This document shows positions 12,286 to 64,000 of a stretch of DNA of 64,000 nt, one piece after another. The notes beneath the pieces are model-generated. The model ran no database searches, was not told where the DNA came from, and saw only the letters and a program-made list of their open reading frames with translations. Each line of letters opens with the position of its first letter. The first letter of the stretch is position 1. A program made the position numbers and the translations under genes. This stretch comes from Tragulus kanchil (Eukaryota; Chordata; Mammalia; Artiodactyla; Tragulidae): positions 133,930,831 through 133,994,830 of the forward strand of contig JAIOJX010000002.1 of the NCBI GenBank assembly GCA_022376925.1. The letters are read 5' to 3'.

Positions 12286-14022
12286 ACAGACACCTCTCCA
12301 AAGATGACATACAGATGGCCCAAAAACACATGAAACGATGCTCAACTTCACTAATAATTAGAGAAATGCAAATCAAAACTACAATGAGATATCACCTCAC
12401 ACCCGTCAGAATGGCCATCATCCACAAATCAACAGACAATAAATGCTGGAGAGGCTGTGGAGAAAAGGGAACACTCCTGCATTGCTGGTGGGAGTGTAAA
12501 TTGATACAGCCTCTATGGAAGACAGTCTGGAGATTTCTTAAAAACCTAAAAATAGAAGCACCATATGACCCAGCAATCCCACTCTTAGGCTTATACCCTG
12601 ATGAAATCAAAACTGAAAGAAGCACCTGTACCCCAATGTTCATTGCAGCTCTCTATACAATAGCTAGAACATGGAAGGAACCTAGATGCCCATCGACGAA
12701 CGAATGGATCCAAAAGCTCTGGTACATATATACAATGGAATACTACACAGCTGTAAAGAGAAATGCAGAAGAATCAGCCCTCATGAGGTGGCTGGATCTA
12801 GAACGTATCCTAAAAAGTGAAGTCAGTCAGAAAGAGAAGGACAAATACAGTATATTAACACATATATATGGAATCTAGTAGGATGGTGATGATGGCACAA
12901 GTGGGGGTCAGTATACATTGTAGAAGGGAGGGATAGGACAAGATCGAGAACCAAGAGATAACTGGACAGCCTAAAAAAATTTGGTGCTGGGAAAACTGGA
13001 CAGCTACATGTAAGAAAATGAAGTTGGAACATACCCTGACACCATACACAAAGATCAACTCAAAATGGATTAAAGACCTAAATGTAAGGCCAGAAACTAT
13101 CAAACTCTTAGAGGAGAATATAGGCAAAACCCTCAAGGACATCAATCAAAGTAAGATCTTCTCTGACCCACTTAGTAGAATAGTGGAACTAAAAAGACAA
13201 ATGAACATGTGGGATCTCATGAAACTTAAAAGCTTTTGTACAGCTAAAGAAATTACAAAAAAGCTGAACAGACACCCCACAGAGTGGGAGAAAATCATAG
13301 CAAATGAAACAACAGACAAAGAATTAATCTCCAAAATCTACAAGCAACTCAGACAACTCAGCACAGGAAAAACGAACAACCCAATCAAAAAATGGGAAAA
13401 GGACCTAAACAGACACCTCTCCAAAGATGACATACAGATGGCCCAAAAACACATGAAACGATGCTCAACTTCACTAATAATTAGAGAAATGCAAATCAAA
13501 ACTACAATGAGATATCACCTCACACCTGTCAGAATGGCCATCATCCACAAATCAACAGACAATAAATGCTGGAGAGGCTGTGGAAAAAACGGAACACTCC
13601 TGCATTGCTGGTGGGAGTGTAAATTGATACAGCCTCTATGGAAGACAGTCTGGAGATTTCTTAAAAACCTAAAAATAGAAGCACCATATGACCCAGCAAT
13701 CCCACTCTTAGGTTTATACCCTGATGAAATCAAAACTGAAAGAAGCACCTGTACCCCAATGTTCATTGCAGCTCTCTATACAATAGCTAGAACATGGAAG
13801 GAACCTAGATGCCCATCGACGAACGAATGGATCCAAAAGCTCTGGTACATATATACAATGGAATACTACACAGCTGTAAAGAGAAATGCAGAAGAATCAG
13901 CCCTCATGAGGTGGCTGGATCTAGAACGTATCCTAAAAAGTGAAGTCAGTCAGAAAGAGAAGGACAAATACAGTATATTAACACATATATATGGAATCTA
14001 GTAGGATGGTGATGATGGCACA
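11861..14022 (+). repeat. Tandem duplication 4 (~1.12 kb), copies 11861-12899 and 12983-14022
   Basis: This repeats the C-terminal third of L1 ORF2. Copy A has one A fewer at ~12247 (frameshift), and copy B is open to the stop. A few substitutions differ, for example GEKG against GKNG in the encoded zinc-knuckle-like segment. The 12900-12982 junction is a scrambled, deletion-rich echo of 11755-11860. Confidence 0.94.
13018..14001 (+). pseudogene. L1 ORF2 C-terminal domain, duplicate copy with open frame
   Basis: This 327-codon frame ends SILTHIYGI at the normal ORF2 end. It overlaps the frameshifted first copy (11882-12880) and shows that the frame break there is one base in an A-run. The cysteine motif region [18 protein letters not shown] differs from copy A by two residues. 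Confidence 0.85.
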
Positions 14023-14345
14023 TGCAGTGAAGCGACGGAAAGACAGACATGGACAGTGGACATATGGACATTGTGGGGAAGGAACAGTGGGTGAGAGGCG
14101 TAAAGGAAGTAGCATGAAGGCCTGTACTATCATAAGTGAAGAAAATAGCTCTAGTCATGGCTCTGTGAGAAAAGGGGATCCTTCAGGGGTGCTGTGTGAT
14201 GGTCGGGAGGGGAGGGAAGGGGGGGATATACATGTGACTAATCTGAGAACATGCATGTCTGTGAACAACAAAACTCTGTAAAAGTTAAAAGTAAAATAAA
14301 GGTTTAAAGAAAAAAAAAAAAAATAAAAAAAATAAAAAAAAAAAA

Positions 14346-14399
14346 AAGAAGGCTGCAGTAAAATGCCAGCCAGCGTCACAGTCATCTGAAGGCTTGAAC
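14346..14399 (+). repeat. Right direct repeat of the L1 insertion (54 bp)
   Basis: It follows the A-rich tail and matches 7050-7103 without mismatch; its first A bases merge with the tail. The continuation (ggggctagaag onward) resumes the older interspersed repeat interrupted by the L1. Confidence 0.9.
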
Positions 14400-14900
14400 G
14401 GGGCTAGAAGATAGACTTCAAGATGGCCCATTCACACGGCTGTTGTCCAGAGGCCTCTGATCTGTATCTGTTTGAGTATCTTCACCATGTGGAAGCTGGC
14501 CTTCCGCAGAGTAAGGAGCAAGATGGAAGGCACAACACATCACGCAGGTCAGCCCTCTTCGATGTGAATGCCAGGAGGCAGGGATGACGGGGGGCCTCCC
14601 AGGAGAAACCCAGAAGCCCTAGAGGGGCCTTTGGAGCCTCCTTTCCCTGAGCTGTTCCTATTCACCCCAAGAAGACCATCTCATCTCAGAAACCTGCAGA
14701 CAGTGATTTATAAATAATGGGTGGAAGGAGGAGGTCCAAGGCAGGCCTGGAGAACTGGAAAAGAGGAGGAGACAGCCTTTAGGGAAGGGAGACACAGGCT
14801 GTCCCAAAGAGAAGTATAAAACATTAAGTGTTTCCCCTGGGGCAGGTAAGCAGGTTTTTCTTACAAGCCCTCAAGAGGGTCTGACAATGCCCTCAAGACT
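14400..14900. other. Right part of old repeat and flanking DNA, no gene seen
   Basis: The first ~160 bases continue the repeat split by the L1. The rest is GC-moderate unique-looking DNA without a recognisable exon. It is repeated at 15506-15994 by duplication 5. Confidence 0.4.
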
Positions 14901-16099
14901 GCAGCTCTCTATACAATAGCTAGAACATGGAAGGAACCTAGATGCCCATCGACGAACGAATGGATCCAAAAGCTCTGGTACATATATACAATGGAATACT
15001 ACACAGCTGTAAAGAGAAATGCAGAAGAATCAGCCCTCATGAGGTGGCTGGATCTAGAACGTATCCTAAAAAGTGAAGTCAGTCAGAAAGAGAAGGACAA
15101 ATACAGTATATTAACACATATATATGGAATCTAGTAGGATGGTGATGATGGCACATGCAGTGAAGCGACGGAAAGACAGACATGGACAGTGGACATATGG
15201 ACATTGTGGGGAAGGAACAGTGGGTGAGAGGCGTAAAGGAAGTAGCATGAAGGCCTGTACTATCATAAGTGAAGAAAATAGCTCTAGTCATGGCTCTGTG
15301 AGAAAAGGGGATCCTTCAGGGGTGCTGTGTGATGGTCGGGAGGGGAGGGAAGGGGGGGATATACATGTGACTAATCTGAGAACATGCATGTCTGTGAACA
15401 ACAAAACTCTGTAAAAGTTAAAAGTAAAATAAAGGTTTAAAAAAAAAAAAAAAGAAGGCTGCAGTAAAATGCCAGCCAGCGTCACAGTCATCTGAAGGCT
15501 TGAACGGGGCTAGAAGATAGACTTCAAGATGGCCCATTCACACGGCTGTTGTCCAGAGGCCTCTGATCTGTATCTGTTTGAGTATCTTCACCATGTGGAA
15601 GCTGGCCTTCCGCAGAGTAAGGAGCAAGATGGAAGGCACAACACATCACGCAGGTCAGCCCTCTTCGATGTGAATGCCAGGAGGCAGGGATGACGGGGGG
15701 CCTCCCAGGAGAAACCCAGAAGCCCTAGAGGGGCCTTTGGAGCCTCCTTTCCCTGAGCTGTTCCTATTCACCCCAAGAAGACCATCTCATCTCAGAAACC
15801 TGCAGACAGTGATTTATAAATAATGGGTGGAAGGAGGAGGTCCAAGGCAGGCCTGGAGAACTGGAAAAGAGGAGGAGACAGCCTTTAGGGAAGGGAGACA
15901 CAGGCTGTCCCAAAGAGAAGTATAAAACATTAAGTGTTTCCCCTGGGGCAGGTAAGCAGGTTTTTCTCTTACAAGCCCTCAAGAGGGTCTGACAGCCTGT
16001 TCAGCCCTGCCTGTCCATCACTGCTCCAAAGTCAAACTGGGCCTGAGAACTGGGATCCAGGGTGCTGCCCAGCTGTCCCTTTTGGGCTGAGCTATATTT

Positions 16100-16460
16100 C
16101 CCTCAAGCCCATGTTGAAGCCCAGTACCTTGGAATGTGACTGAATTTGTGACAGGTCCTTTAATGAAGTGATTAAGTCCACACTGGGCTGTTGGGGTGGG
16201 CCTTAACCCAACCTGACTATGTCCTCATAAGAGGGCCTGTGGACAGAGGCCCCGAGGGCTCAGGCTAGGGGAAGACCATGGAGGGAGAGAGCAAACAGGC
16301 AGCCGTGTGCAAGCCAAGGGGAGAGGCCCCGGGAGAAATGGAACCTGCCGACACCCCCTGCCGTCGGACTGCCGGCCCCTAGAACTGCGAGAGAACCATC
16401 TCCTGTCCTTTAAGCCACCAGTCTGTGGTCTTCGCTCATGGCAGCCCAGGCCGACGGAAG
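16100..16460 (+). mobile_element. ERVL-MaLR solo LTR (MLT1/MST type), copy A
   Basis: The typical MaLR LTR order is recognisable: catgttgaagcccagtacc, then gaatgtgactgaatttgtga, ggtcctttaatgaagtgatt, a tgtcctcataagag block, a cgtgtgcaagccaaggggag block and tttaagccaccagtctgtgg near the right end. It is an old non-coding LTR with no internal region. It lies in or just past the EARS2 3' UTR. Confidence 0.85.
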
Positions 16461-16757
16461 CACGAGTTGCACTCGGTCTGTGACCTCACCTCCGCTGTGT
16501 ACCCTGATGCCACGACCAGACGCGAGGCCTTCCTTTCCAGACCCAGGGAGGAGAGACGGGGCTGGGCAGCACTGGCTAACGGACGAGGACGGGCTGTGCA
16601 GGGCGCCACAAATGCACCTGTGCACCCGGAGGCTCTGGCCACTCCCAGTTCCTTCCGCGAGCTCCCGCTGGGCCCAGGCCTCCTGCTCCTCTGCATGAAG
16701 ACAGTTCCCGCGAGTTCAGTTCCTGCGGCCACCTCCGGCATCCCGCACACCTTCTCT

Positions 16758-60593
<43,836 letters not shown>

Positions 60594-61001
60594 CTCCAGG
60601 TGGGGTGGGATCTCACACGTGGGCTTCTCCGTGCATCACTTCCGGGGACTCTTCCCAGCCAATCCGCTTCCGCCACAGCAGGCGCAACCCCGCCCCTTAA
60701 AGGCGCCGTCCTCCTAGCCTGCACGCCCCAAGTCCCCCTCCGCGACGGCAGCCCCGCTCGGCCTCAAGGGGGCAGAGCCCAGCCGGCGGGCGGTTTCCCG
60801 GGCCCGCCCCCCTCGGTTCTCGAAACCTAAAGCGTGGCAGGGGCCGGGCCGGGGAAGCGGAGGAGGCGGGTCTCCATAGAAACCTCCACCTGTTTCCGGC
60901 CAGGCTGTGCAAGATTAGGGGCTGCTGCGGGGGCCAATCTCAGCCAGCTCTCCTTTTCCCGGCGGCCTCTGCGGGAGCGGTGGGTGTTGTACACAATCAT
61001 C
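60594..61001. promoter_or_regulatory. EARS2-UBFD1 bidirectional CpG-island promoter, copy A
   Basis: 408 CpG-rich bases separate the two divergent start codons. Visible elements are an ETS/GABPA-type CACTTCCGG at 60637-60645, CCAAT at 60659-60663, CTTCCG at 60667-60672, a GC box CCCCGCCCC at 60688-60696, TTCCGGCC near 60893, a second CCAAT at 60934-60938, and ATGGCGGC over the UBFD1 start (YY1-like). No TATA box is evident. ETS, CCAAT and YY1 sites are typical of housekeeping bidirectional promoters, including nuclear genes for mitochondrial proteins. The region is duplicated at 61710-62117. Confidence 0.85.
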
Positions 61002-61025
61002 ATGGCGGCGGCGGGGCCCCGGATG
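61002..61025 (+). pseudogene. UBFD1: UBFD1 exon 1, duplicate with one-base deletion
   Basis: This first copy reads gcggcggcggggcc where the intact copy reads gcggcggccggggcc, so one C is missing. The frame then reads MAAAGPRM and the splice phase no longer fits exon 2. Other short losses occur in the following ~170 bases, which form the right end of the duplicated unit. This is probably a consensus error. Confidence 0.82.
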
Positions 61026-61576
61026 GTGAGTGTGTTAGGGTGGCGGGCGCCCCGGTCGGGCCGGGGTAAAGCGGGTGCTTCCCGGGAGGTGGCCTGGCGC
61101 TGGGGAGTAACCCGGCTCTGGCGCGTCGGTCCGGCGGCTTCCGCTCAGAGTCTGGTTCCAGGCCCTGCCCGCGGCGCCCACCCCAACCCCTTGCCTTACG
61201 GTGTTTCACTTCCCGCATGACAACCTGAATCCAGTTATTTTGCACAAGTTCGTCACGACCATTACCGTAGCTTGGGAGCAGGCTCAATGACCCCTGCATC
61301 CCATCGCCTAGAACAGTTTGTACCCAATACATACATATTGAATACACAAAAGAAAAAAAGGACCGAAAGAAATGGTACAGTTCAATAAGCACGAAATTTC
61401 TGGTGAGGCGAATAACTTCCGCTCGTAAACCTATTCCTGCATCTGTATAATCAGGTTTCACTGCCCGCCCAGTCTGACCCCACCGGAAGGGATTCGTTCG
61501 GAACGTTCGGGGGGGGGGGGAGGTAGGGCAAGAGACGGTGGGCCTCGGCCTGCAGCGTCACGTCCGCCAAGGTTAC

Positions 61577-61709
61577 CTGTGGGGCTGGGGGCGAACCGCA
61601 CTCGCACCGCAGCCCCGAGATCAGTGCCTAGGCTGGCCTCGCGCCACCCCTTGAGGCGGCCAAAGGCCGCCGGGGACCTCACGGGATGCAGCAACCTCTT
61701 CAGGAGCAT
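61577..61709 (-). CDS. EARS2: EARS2 exon 1 coding part, copy B (duplicate)
   Basis: This is an identical-reading second copy of the first coding exon, 1116 bases to the right of copy A, inside duplication 19. It is followed at 62118 by the intact UBFD1 first exon, so this copy sits in the undisturbed bidirectional promoter arrangement. Only one of the two copies is expected to exist in the genome. Confidence 0.85.
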
Positions 61710-62117
61710 CTCCAGGTGGGGTGGGATCTCACACGTGGGCTTCTCCGTGCATCACTTCCGGGGACTCTTCCCAGCCAATCCGCTTCCGCCACAGCAGGCG
61801 CAACCCCGCCCCTTAAAGGCGCCGTCCTCCTAGCCTGCACGCCCCAAGTCCCCCTCCGCGACGGCAGCCCCGCTCGGCCTCAAGGGGGCAGAGCCCAGCC
61901 GGCGGGCGGTTTCCCGGGCCCGCCCCCCTCGGTTCTCGAAACCTAAAGCGTGGCAGGGGCCGGGCCGGGGAAGCGGAGGAGGCGGGTCTCCATAGAAACC
62001 TCCACCTGTTTCCGGCCAGGCTGTGCAAGATTAGGGGCTGCTGCGGGGGCCAATCTCAGCCAGCTCTCCTTTTCCCGGCGGCCTCTGCGGGAGCGGTGGG
62101 TGTTGTACACAATCATC
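61710..62117. promoter_or_regulatory. EARS2-UBFD1 bidirectional CpG-island promoter, copy B
   Basis: This is the second copy of the same promoter, with equal spacing (409 bases ATG to ATG) and the same ETS (61753-61761), CCAAT, GC-box and YY1-like elements shifted by 1116 bases. It is joined to the intact UBFD1 exon 1 and exon 2, so it is the better representative. Confidence 0.83.
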
Positions 62118-62142
62118 ATGGCGGCGGCCGGGGCCCCGGATG
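62118..62142 (+). CDS. UBFD1: UBFD1 exon 1 coding part, intact copy
   Basis: The ATG lies in an atcatcATGGCGGCggcc context that also matches a YY1-like site. The exon encodes MAAAGAPD plus the first base of Gly, with donor gtgagtgt. It lies 409 bases from the EARS2 ATG at 61709. This is the second copy in duplication 19. Confidence 0.9.
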
Positions 62143-64000
62143 GTGAGTGTGTTAGGGGTGGCGGGCGCCCCGGTCGGGCCGGGGTAAAGCGGGTGCTTCT
62201 AGGGGAGGTGGCCTGGCGCTGGGGGGAGTAACCCGGCTCTGGCGCGTCGGTCCGGCGGCTTCCGCTCAGAGTCTGGTTCCAGGCCCTGCCCGCGGCGCGC
62301 GCCCACCCCCTAACCCCTTGCAGGCATGGAGGAGCCTGGCATGGACACGGAGGCCGAGACCGTGGCGACCGAGGCGCCCTCGCGGCCCCTCAACTGCGTG
62401 GAGGCCGAAGCCGCGGCGGGGGCGGCGGCCGAGGACTCCTGCGCGGCGCGAGGCAGCCTGCAGCCGGCCCCGGCCCAGCCCCCTGGGGACCCCGCGGCCC
62501 AGGCCTCGGTCAGCAACGGCGAGGACGCGGGCGGCGGCGCGGGCAGGGAGTTGGTGGACCTGAAGATCATCTGGAACAAGACGAAGCACGACGTCAAGGT
62601 CCCCCTGGACAGCACAGGCTCCGAGCTGAAACAGAAGATTCACTCGATTACAGGTAATCCCCGCAGCGCTGACAGCCTTCCCCACCGCACCTGCCGAGTG
62701 CACCCGCAGCGCCAGGTATCGCGTGGCCGCTTTCCTTGCATCGGACTTCTCAAGGCTCACAGTAGTTCACCGAAGTAAGTGGTAACGTGCCCATTATTCA
62801 GATGGGGAAGATGAGATCCAAAATCAGTGCTCATCGGTGGCTGAGCTGGGATCCAGGCCCAGCTCTGACTCTGAGGCCCAGGTTTCCATCATCTCTAATA
62901 AAACCACGTAAGTCGTTGGTTAAGAGCGTCTAGGCTCTCCCGCCTGGAGATTTTGATTCAGAGGATGTGGAATGTGGCCAGAGATTATTTTTAGCAAATG
63001 CCTCAGGTGATTCTAATAAGGGAAGTTTAGGAACCACTGCTGTTGGCTATCTTGCTGGCCCTTCAGGGAAGCTCCTATTACTTAGTTTTATCTTATTTAT
63101 AGCCCTTCGCCATCTGCAGTGATTTCCTTTTTAAACTTTCTGCCTGTAGCCTATAAACTCCATAAAAACAGAAACCTTATTGGTTCCTATATCTGTGACA
63201 CTTGTGGACATTTGTTTAATATTTGAGTCACGGGATGGTTGAGGAACAACTTGAAAAGAATAATATCTGATAGAGCACCAGATAAGTAGGTTTCGTTGCT
63301 CAGTCCTATCCGACTCACGTGACCCCCACGGACTGTAGCCCTCCAGGCTCCTCTGTCCACGGGCTTTCCCAGGCAAGGATACTGGAGTAGGTAGACCATT
63401 TCCTTCTCCAGGGAATCTTTCCGACCCAGGGATCGACCCTGGATCTCCTGCATTGCAGGCAGACTGTTTACCGACTGAGCTGCTAGGGAAGCCCTGATCT
63501 GGCGCTAGCGGTGAAGAATCCACCTGCCAGTACAGGAGACACAAGAGATGTGGCTTTGATCCTTGGTTGGGAAGAGCCCTTGGAGGAGGAAATGGCAACC
63601 CGCTGTAGTAGTCTTGCCGGAAAAATTCCACGGACAGAGGAGCCTGGTGGGCTACAATTGGACACAACTGAACACACACATTTATCGGTTCCTTAATACC
63701 CGGGTGCTGCAGTGACTGCTCTGTATTGGTCCCATCTCTTAGGTCTTAAAGTGAATACAGAAGGGACCATTGTGATCACTCTTACGACATTCTGGAGACT
63801 TAGAGAGGTTGTGAATTGCCCAAGTGCACAACAGGGACAAGCGACAGAGCCGTATTCACTTAACGGGTCTTTTGTGCAAAGCACGTGTTTTGTTTCTTCC
63901 TTTCACTGTTCTCTGCCTTTTCTCAAGGTCTCCCGCCTGCCATGCAGAAAGTCATGTATAAGGGACTTGTCCCCGAGGATAAGACATTGAGAGAAATGAA
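62118..64000 (+). CDS. UBFD1: UBFD1, ubiquitin-like family domain-containing protein, 5' part, runs off the window
   Basis: Coding exons are 62118-62142, 62324-62653 and 63928-64000 (incomplete). The protein begins MAAAGAPDGMEEPGMDTEAE, continues with an Ala, Glu and Pro-rich low-complexity leader, and then enters the ubiquitin-like fold at ELVDLKIIWNKTKHDVKV and GSELKQKIHSITG. This continues in exon 3 as LPPAMQKVMYKGLVPEDKTL. UBFD1 is a small, conserved protein with a ubiquitin-like domain and a C-terminal UBFD1 domain. It may act in NF-kB signalling, but its function is poorly defined. Splice phases fit (G/GC and G/GT). The gene is transcribed away from EARS2 off a shared promoter. The symbol rests on similarity recalled from the human protein. 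Confidence 0.93.
62324..62653 (+). CDS. UBFD1: UBFD1 exon 2
   Basis: This 330-base exon follows the acceptor ccccttgcag and ends at the donor gtaatcc. It carries the acidic, Ala-rich N-terminal leader and the first strands of the ubiquitin-like domain (ELVDLKIIWNKTK, then GSELKQKIHSIT). It is very GC-rich at the 5' end, as part of the CpG island. It lies just right of the end of duplication 19, so it is single-copy. Confidence 0.93.
62775..62900 (+). mobile_element. MIR fragment (UBFD1 intron 2)
   Basis: MIR-like cccattattcagatggggaa, ggtggctgagctgggatcca, then ctctgactctgaggcccagg. Confidence 0.65.
62901..63288. other. UBFD1 intron 2, no other feature assigned
   Basis: This stretch contains old-repeat-like pieces (tcagaggatgtggaatgtgg; aactttctgcctgtagccta), not assigned to a family. 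Confidence 0.3.
63289..63495 (-). mobile_element. Bov-tA SINE, left arm of a head-to-head pair
   Basis: Minus orientation: gttgctcagtcctatccgac, gactgtagccctccaggctc, gatcgaccctggatctcctg and ctgagctgctagggaagccc. Confidence 0.88.
63496..63680 (+). mobile_element. Bov-tA SINE, right arm of a head-to-head pair
   Basis: The sequence starts near tgatctggcgctagcggtga, then acctgccagtacaggagaca, ggaggaggaaatggcaaccc and cggacagaggagcctggtgg. The two heads meet with almost no spacer. Confidence 0.87.
63928..64000 (+). CDS. UBFD1: UBFD1 exon 3, 5' portion (cut by window edge)
   Basis: The exon follows the acceptor ctttttctcaag-type site (tttctcaag). It encodes GLPPAMQKVMYKGLVPEDKT, continuing LREM, which is the ubiquitin-like domain core. 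The sequence ends inside the exon at the window edge. Confidence 0.9.

Larger units (their letters stand above)
7104..14346 (+). mobile_element. L1 LINE, 5' truncated, nearly complete ORF2, with A-tail
   Basis: The element begins inside ORF1 and runs through ORF2 and a short 3' UTR to an A-rich tail. Removing the false duplications 3 and 4 leaves about 5 kb. ORF2 domains in order are the endonuclease (from ~9062), reverse transcriptase with [12 protein letters not shown] and FADD (~11020-11170), and the C-terminal cysteine-containing segment. Open frames are long, but the ORF is broken by single-base shifts near 9780, 10840 and 12247. At least the last is absent in the other copy, so some breaks may be sequencing errors. 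It is flanked by 54-base direct repeats. Confidence 0.93.
13768..15994 (+). repeat. Tandem duplication 5 (~1.11 kb), copies 13768-14886 and 14901-15994
   Basis: The unit covers the end of L1 ORF2, its 3' UTR and A-tail, the right-hand direct repeat and ~490 bases of flanking DNA. The A-rich tail is shorter in copy B. Its left part overlaps the second copy of duplication 4. Confidence 0.95.

Overview
This is a stretch of ruminant nuclear DNA. A BovB (RTE) LINE, many Bov-tA SINEs, CHR-type SINEs, an artiodactyl-type L1 and spliced vertebrate genes all point to Ruminantia. No dimeric Bov-A2 SINE was seen, and a very uniform tRNA-derived SINE dominates. That would fit a non-pecoran ruminant such as a chevrotain, but this is inference and no species is claimed.

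Two nuclear genes are identified. EARS2, the mitochondrial glutamyl-tRNA synthetase, lies on the minus strand. All nine coding exons are present, from exon 9 with the stop codon (16758-16841) to exon 1 with the ATG (60461-60593). Using the intact copy of each exon, the exon lengths sum to 1566 bases, or 521 residues plus stop, with every splice phase consistent. UBFD1, a ubiquitin-like-domain protein, lies head to head on the plus strand. Its exons 1 and 2 and the start of exon 3 are present, and it runs off the right edge. The two ATGs are 409 bases apart across a CpG-rich bidirectional promoter.

The dominant structural signal is a series of 19 direct tandem duplications, each about 1.08-1.21 kb, scattered through the whole window. 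They repeat parts of L1, a mariner, SINEs, EARS2 exons 1, 3, 4, 5, 6, 7 and 9, UBFD1 exon 1 and the promoter. About 21 kb of the 64 kb is redundant. The copies are almost identical, and many of their differences are small indels in short repeats, often near the unit ends. Break points ignore gene and repeat boundaries. This looks like a tiling path of contigs whose ~1.1 kb overlaps were never merged, so the true locus is probably about 43 kb.

Layout: 1-5.0 kb holds duplicated SINE-rich DNA, a CHR SINE, a MIR and an unrecognised ORF. From 5.0 to 16 kb there is a 5'-truncated but otherwise rather young L1 with 54-base direct repeats. From 16 to 18.5 kb lie EARS2 exons 9 and 8 with a MaLR LTR in the 3' flank. 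From 18.5 to 33.5 kb is EARS2 intron 7, with SINEs and a mariner carrying three SINEs in a row. From 33.5 to 50.7 kb are exons 7 to 3, mostly doubled. From 50.7 to 56.8 kb is intron 2 with SINEs and a deleted BovB. Exon 2 is at 56.8 kb, intron 1 runs to 60.4 kb, and the doubled promoter with both first exons occupies 60.3-62.3 kb. UBFD1 continues to the right edge.
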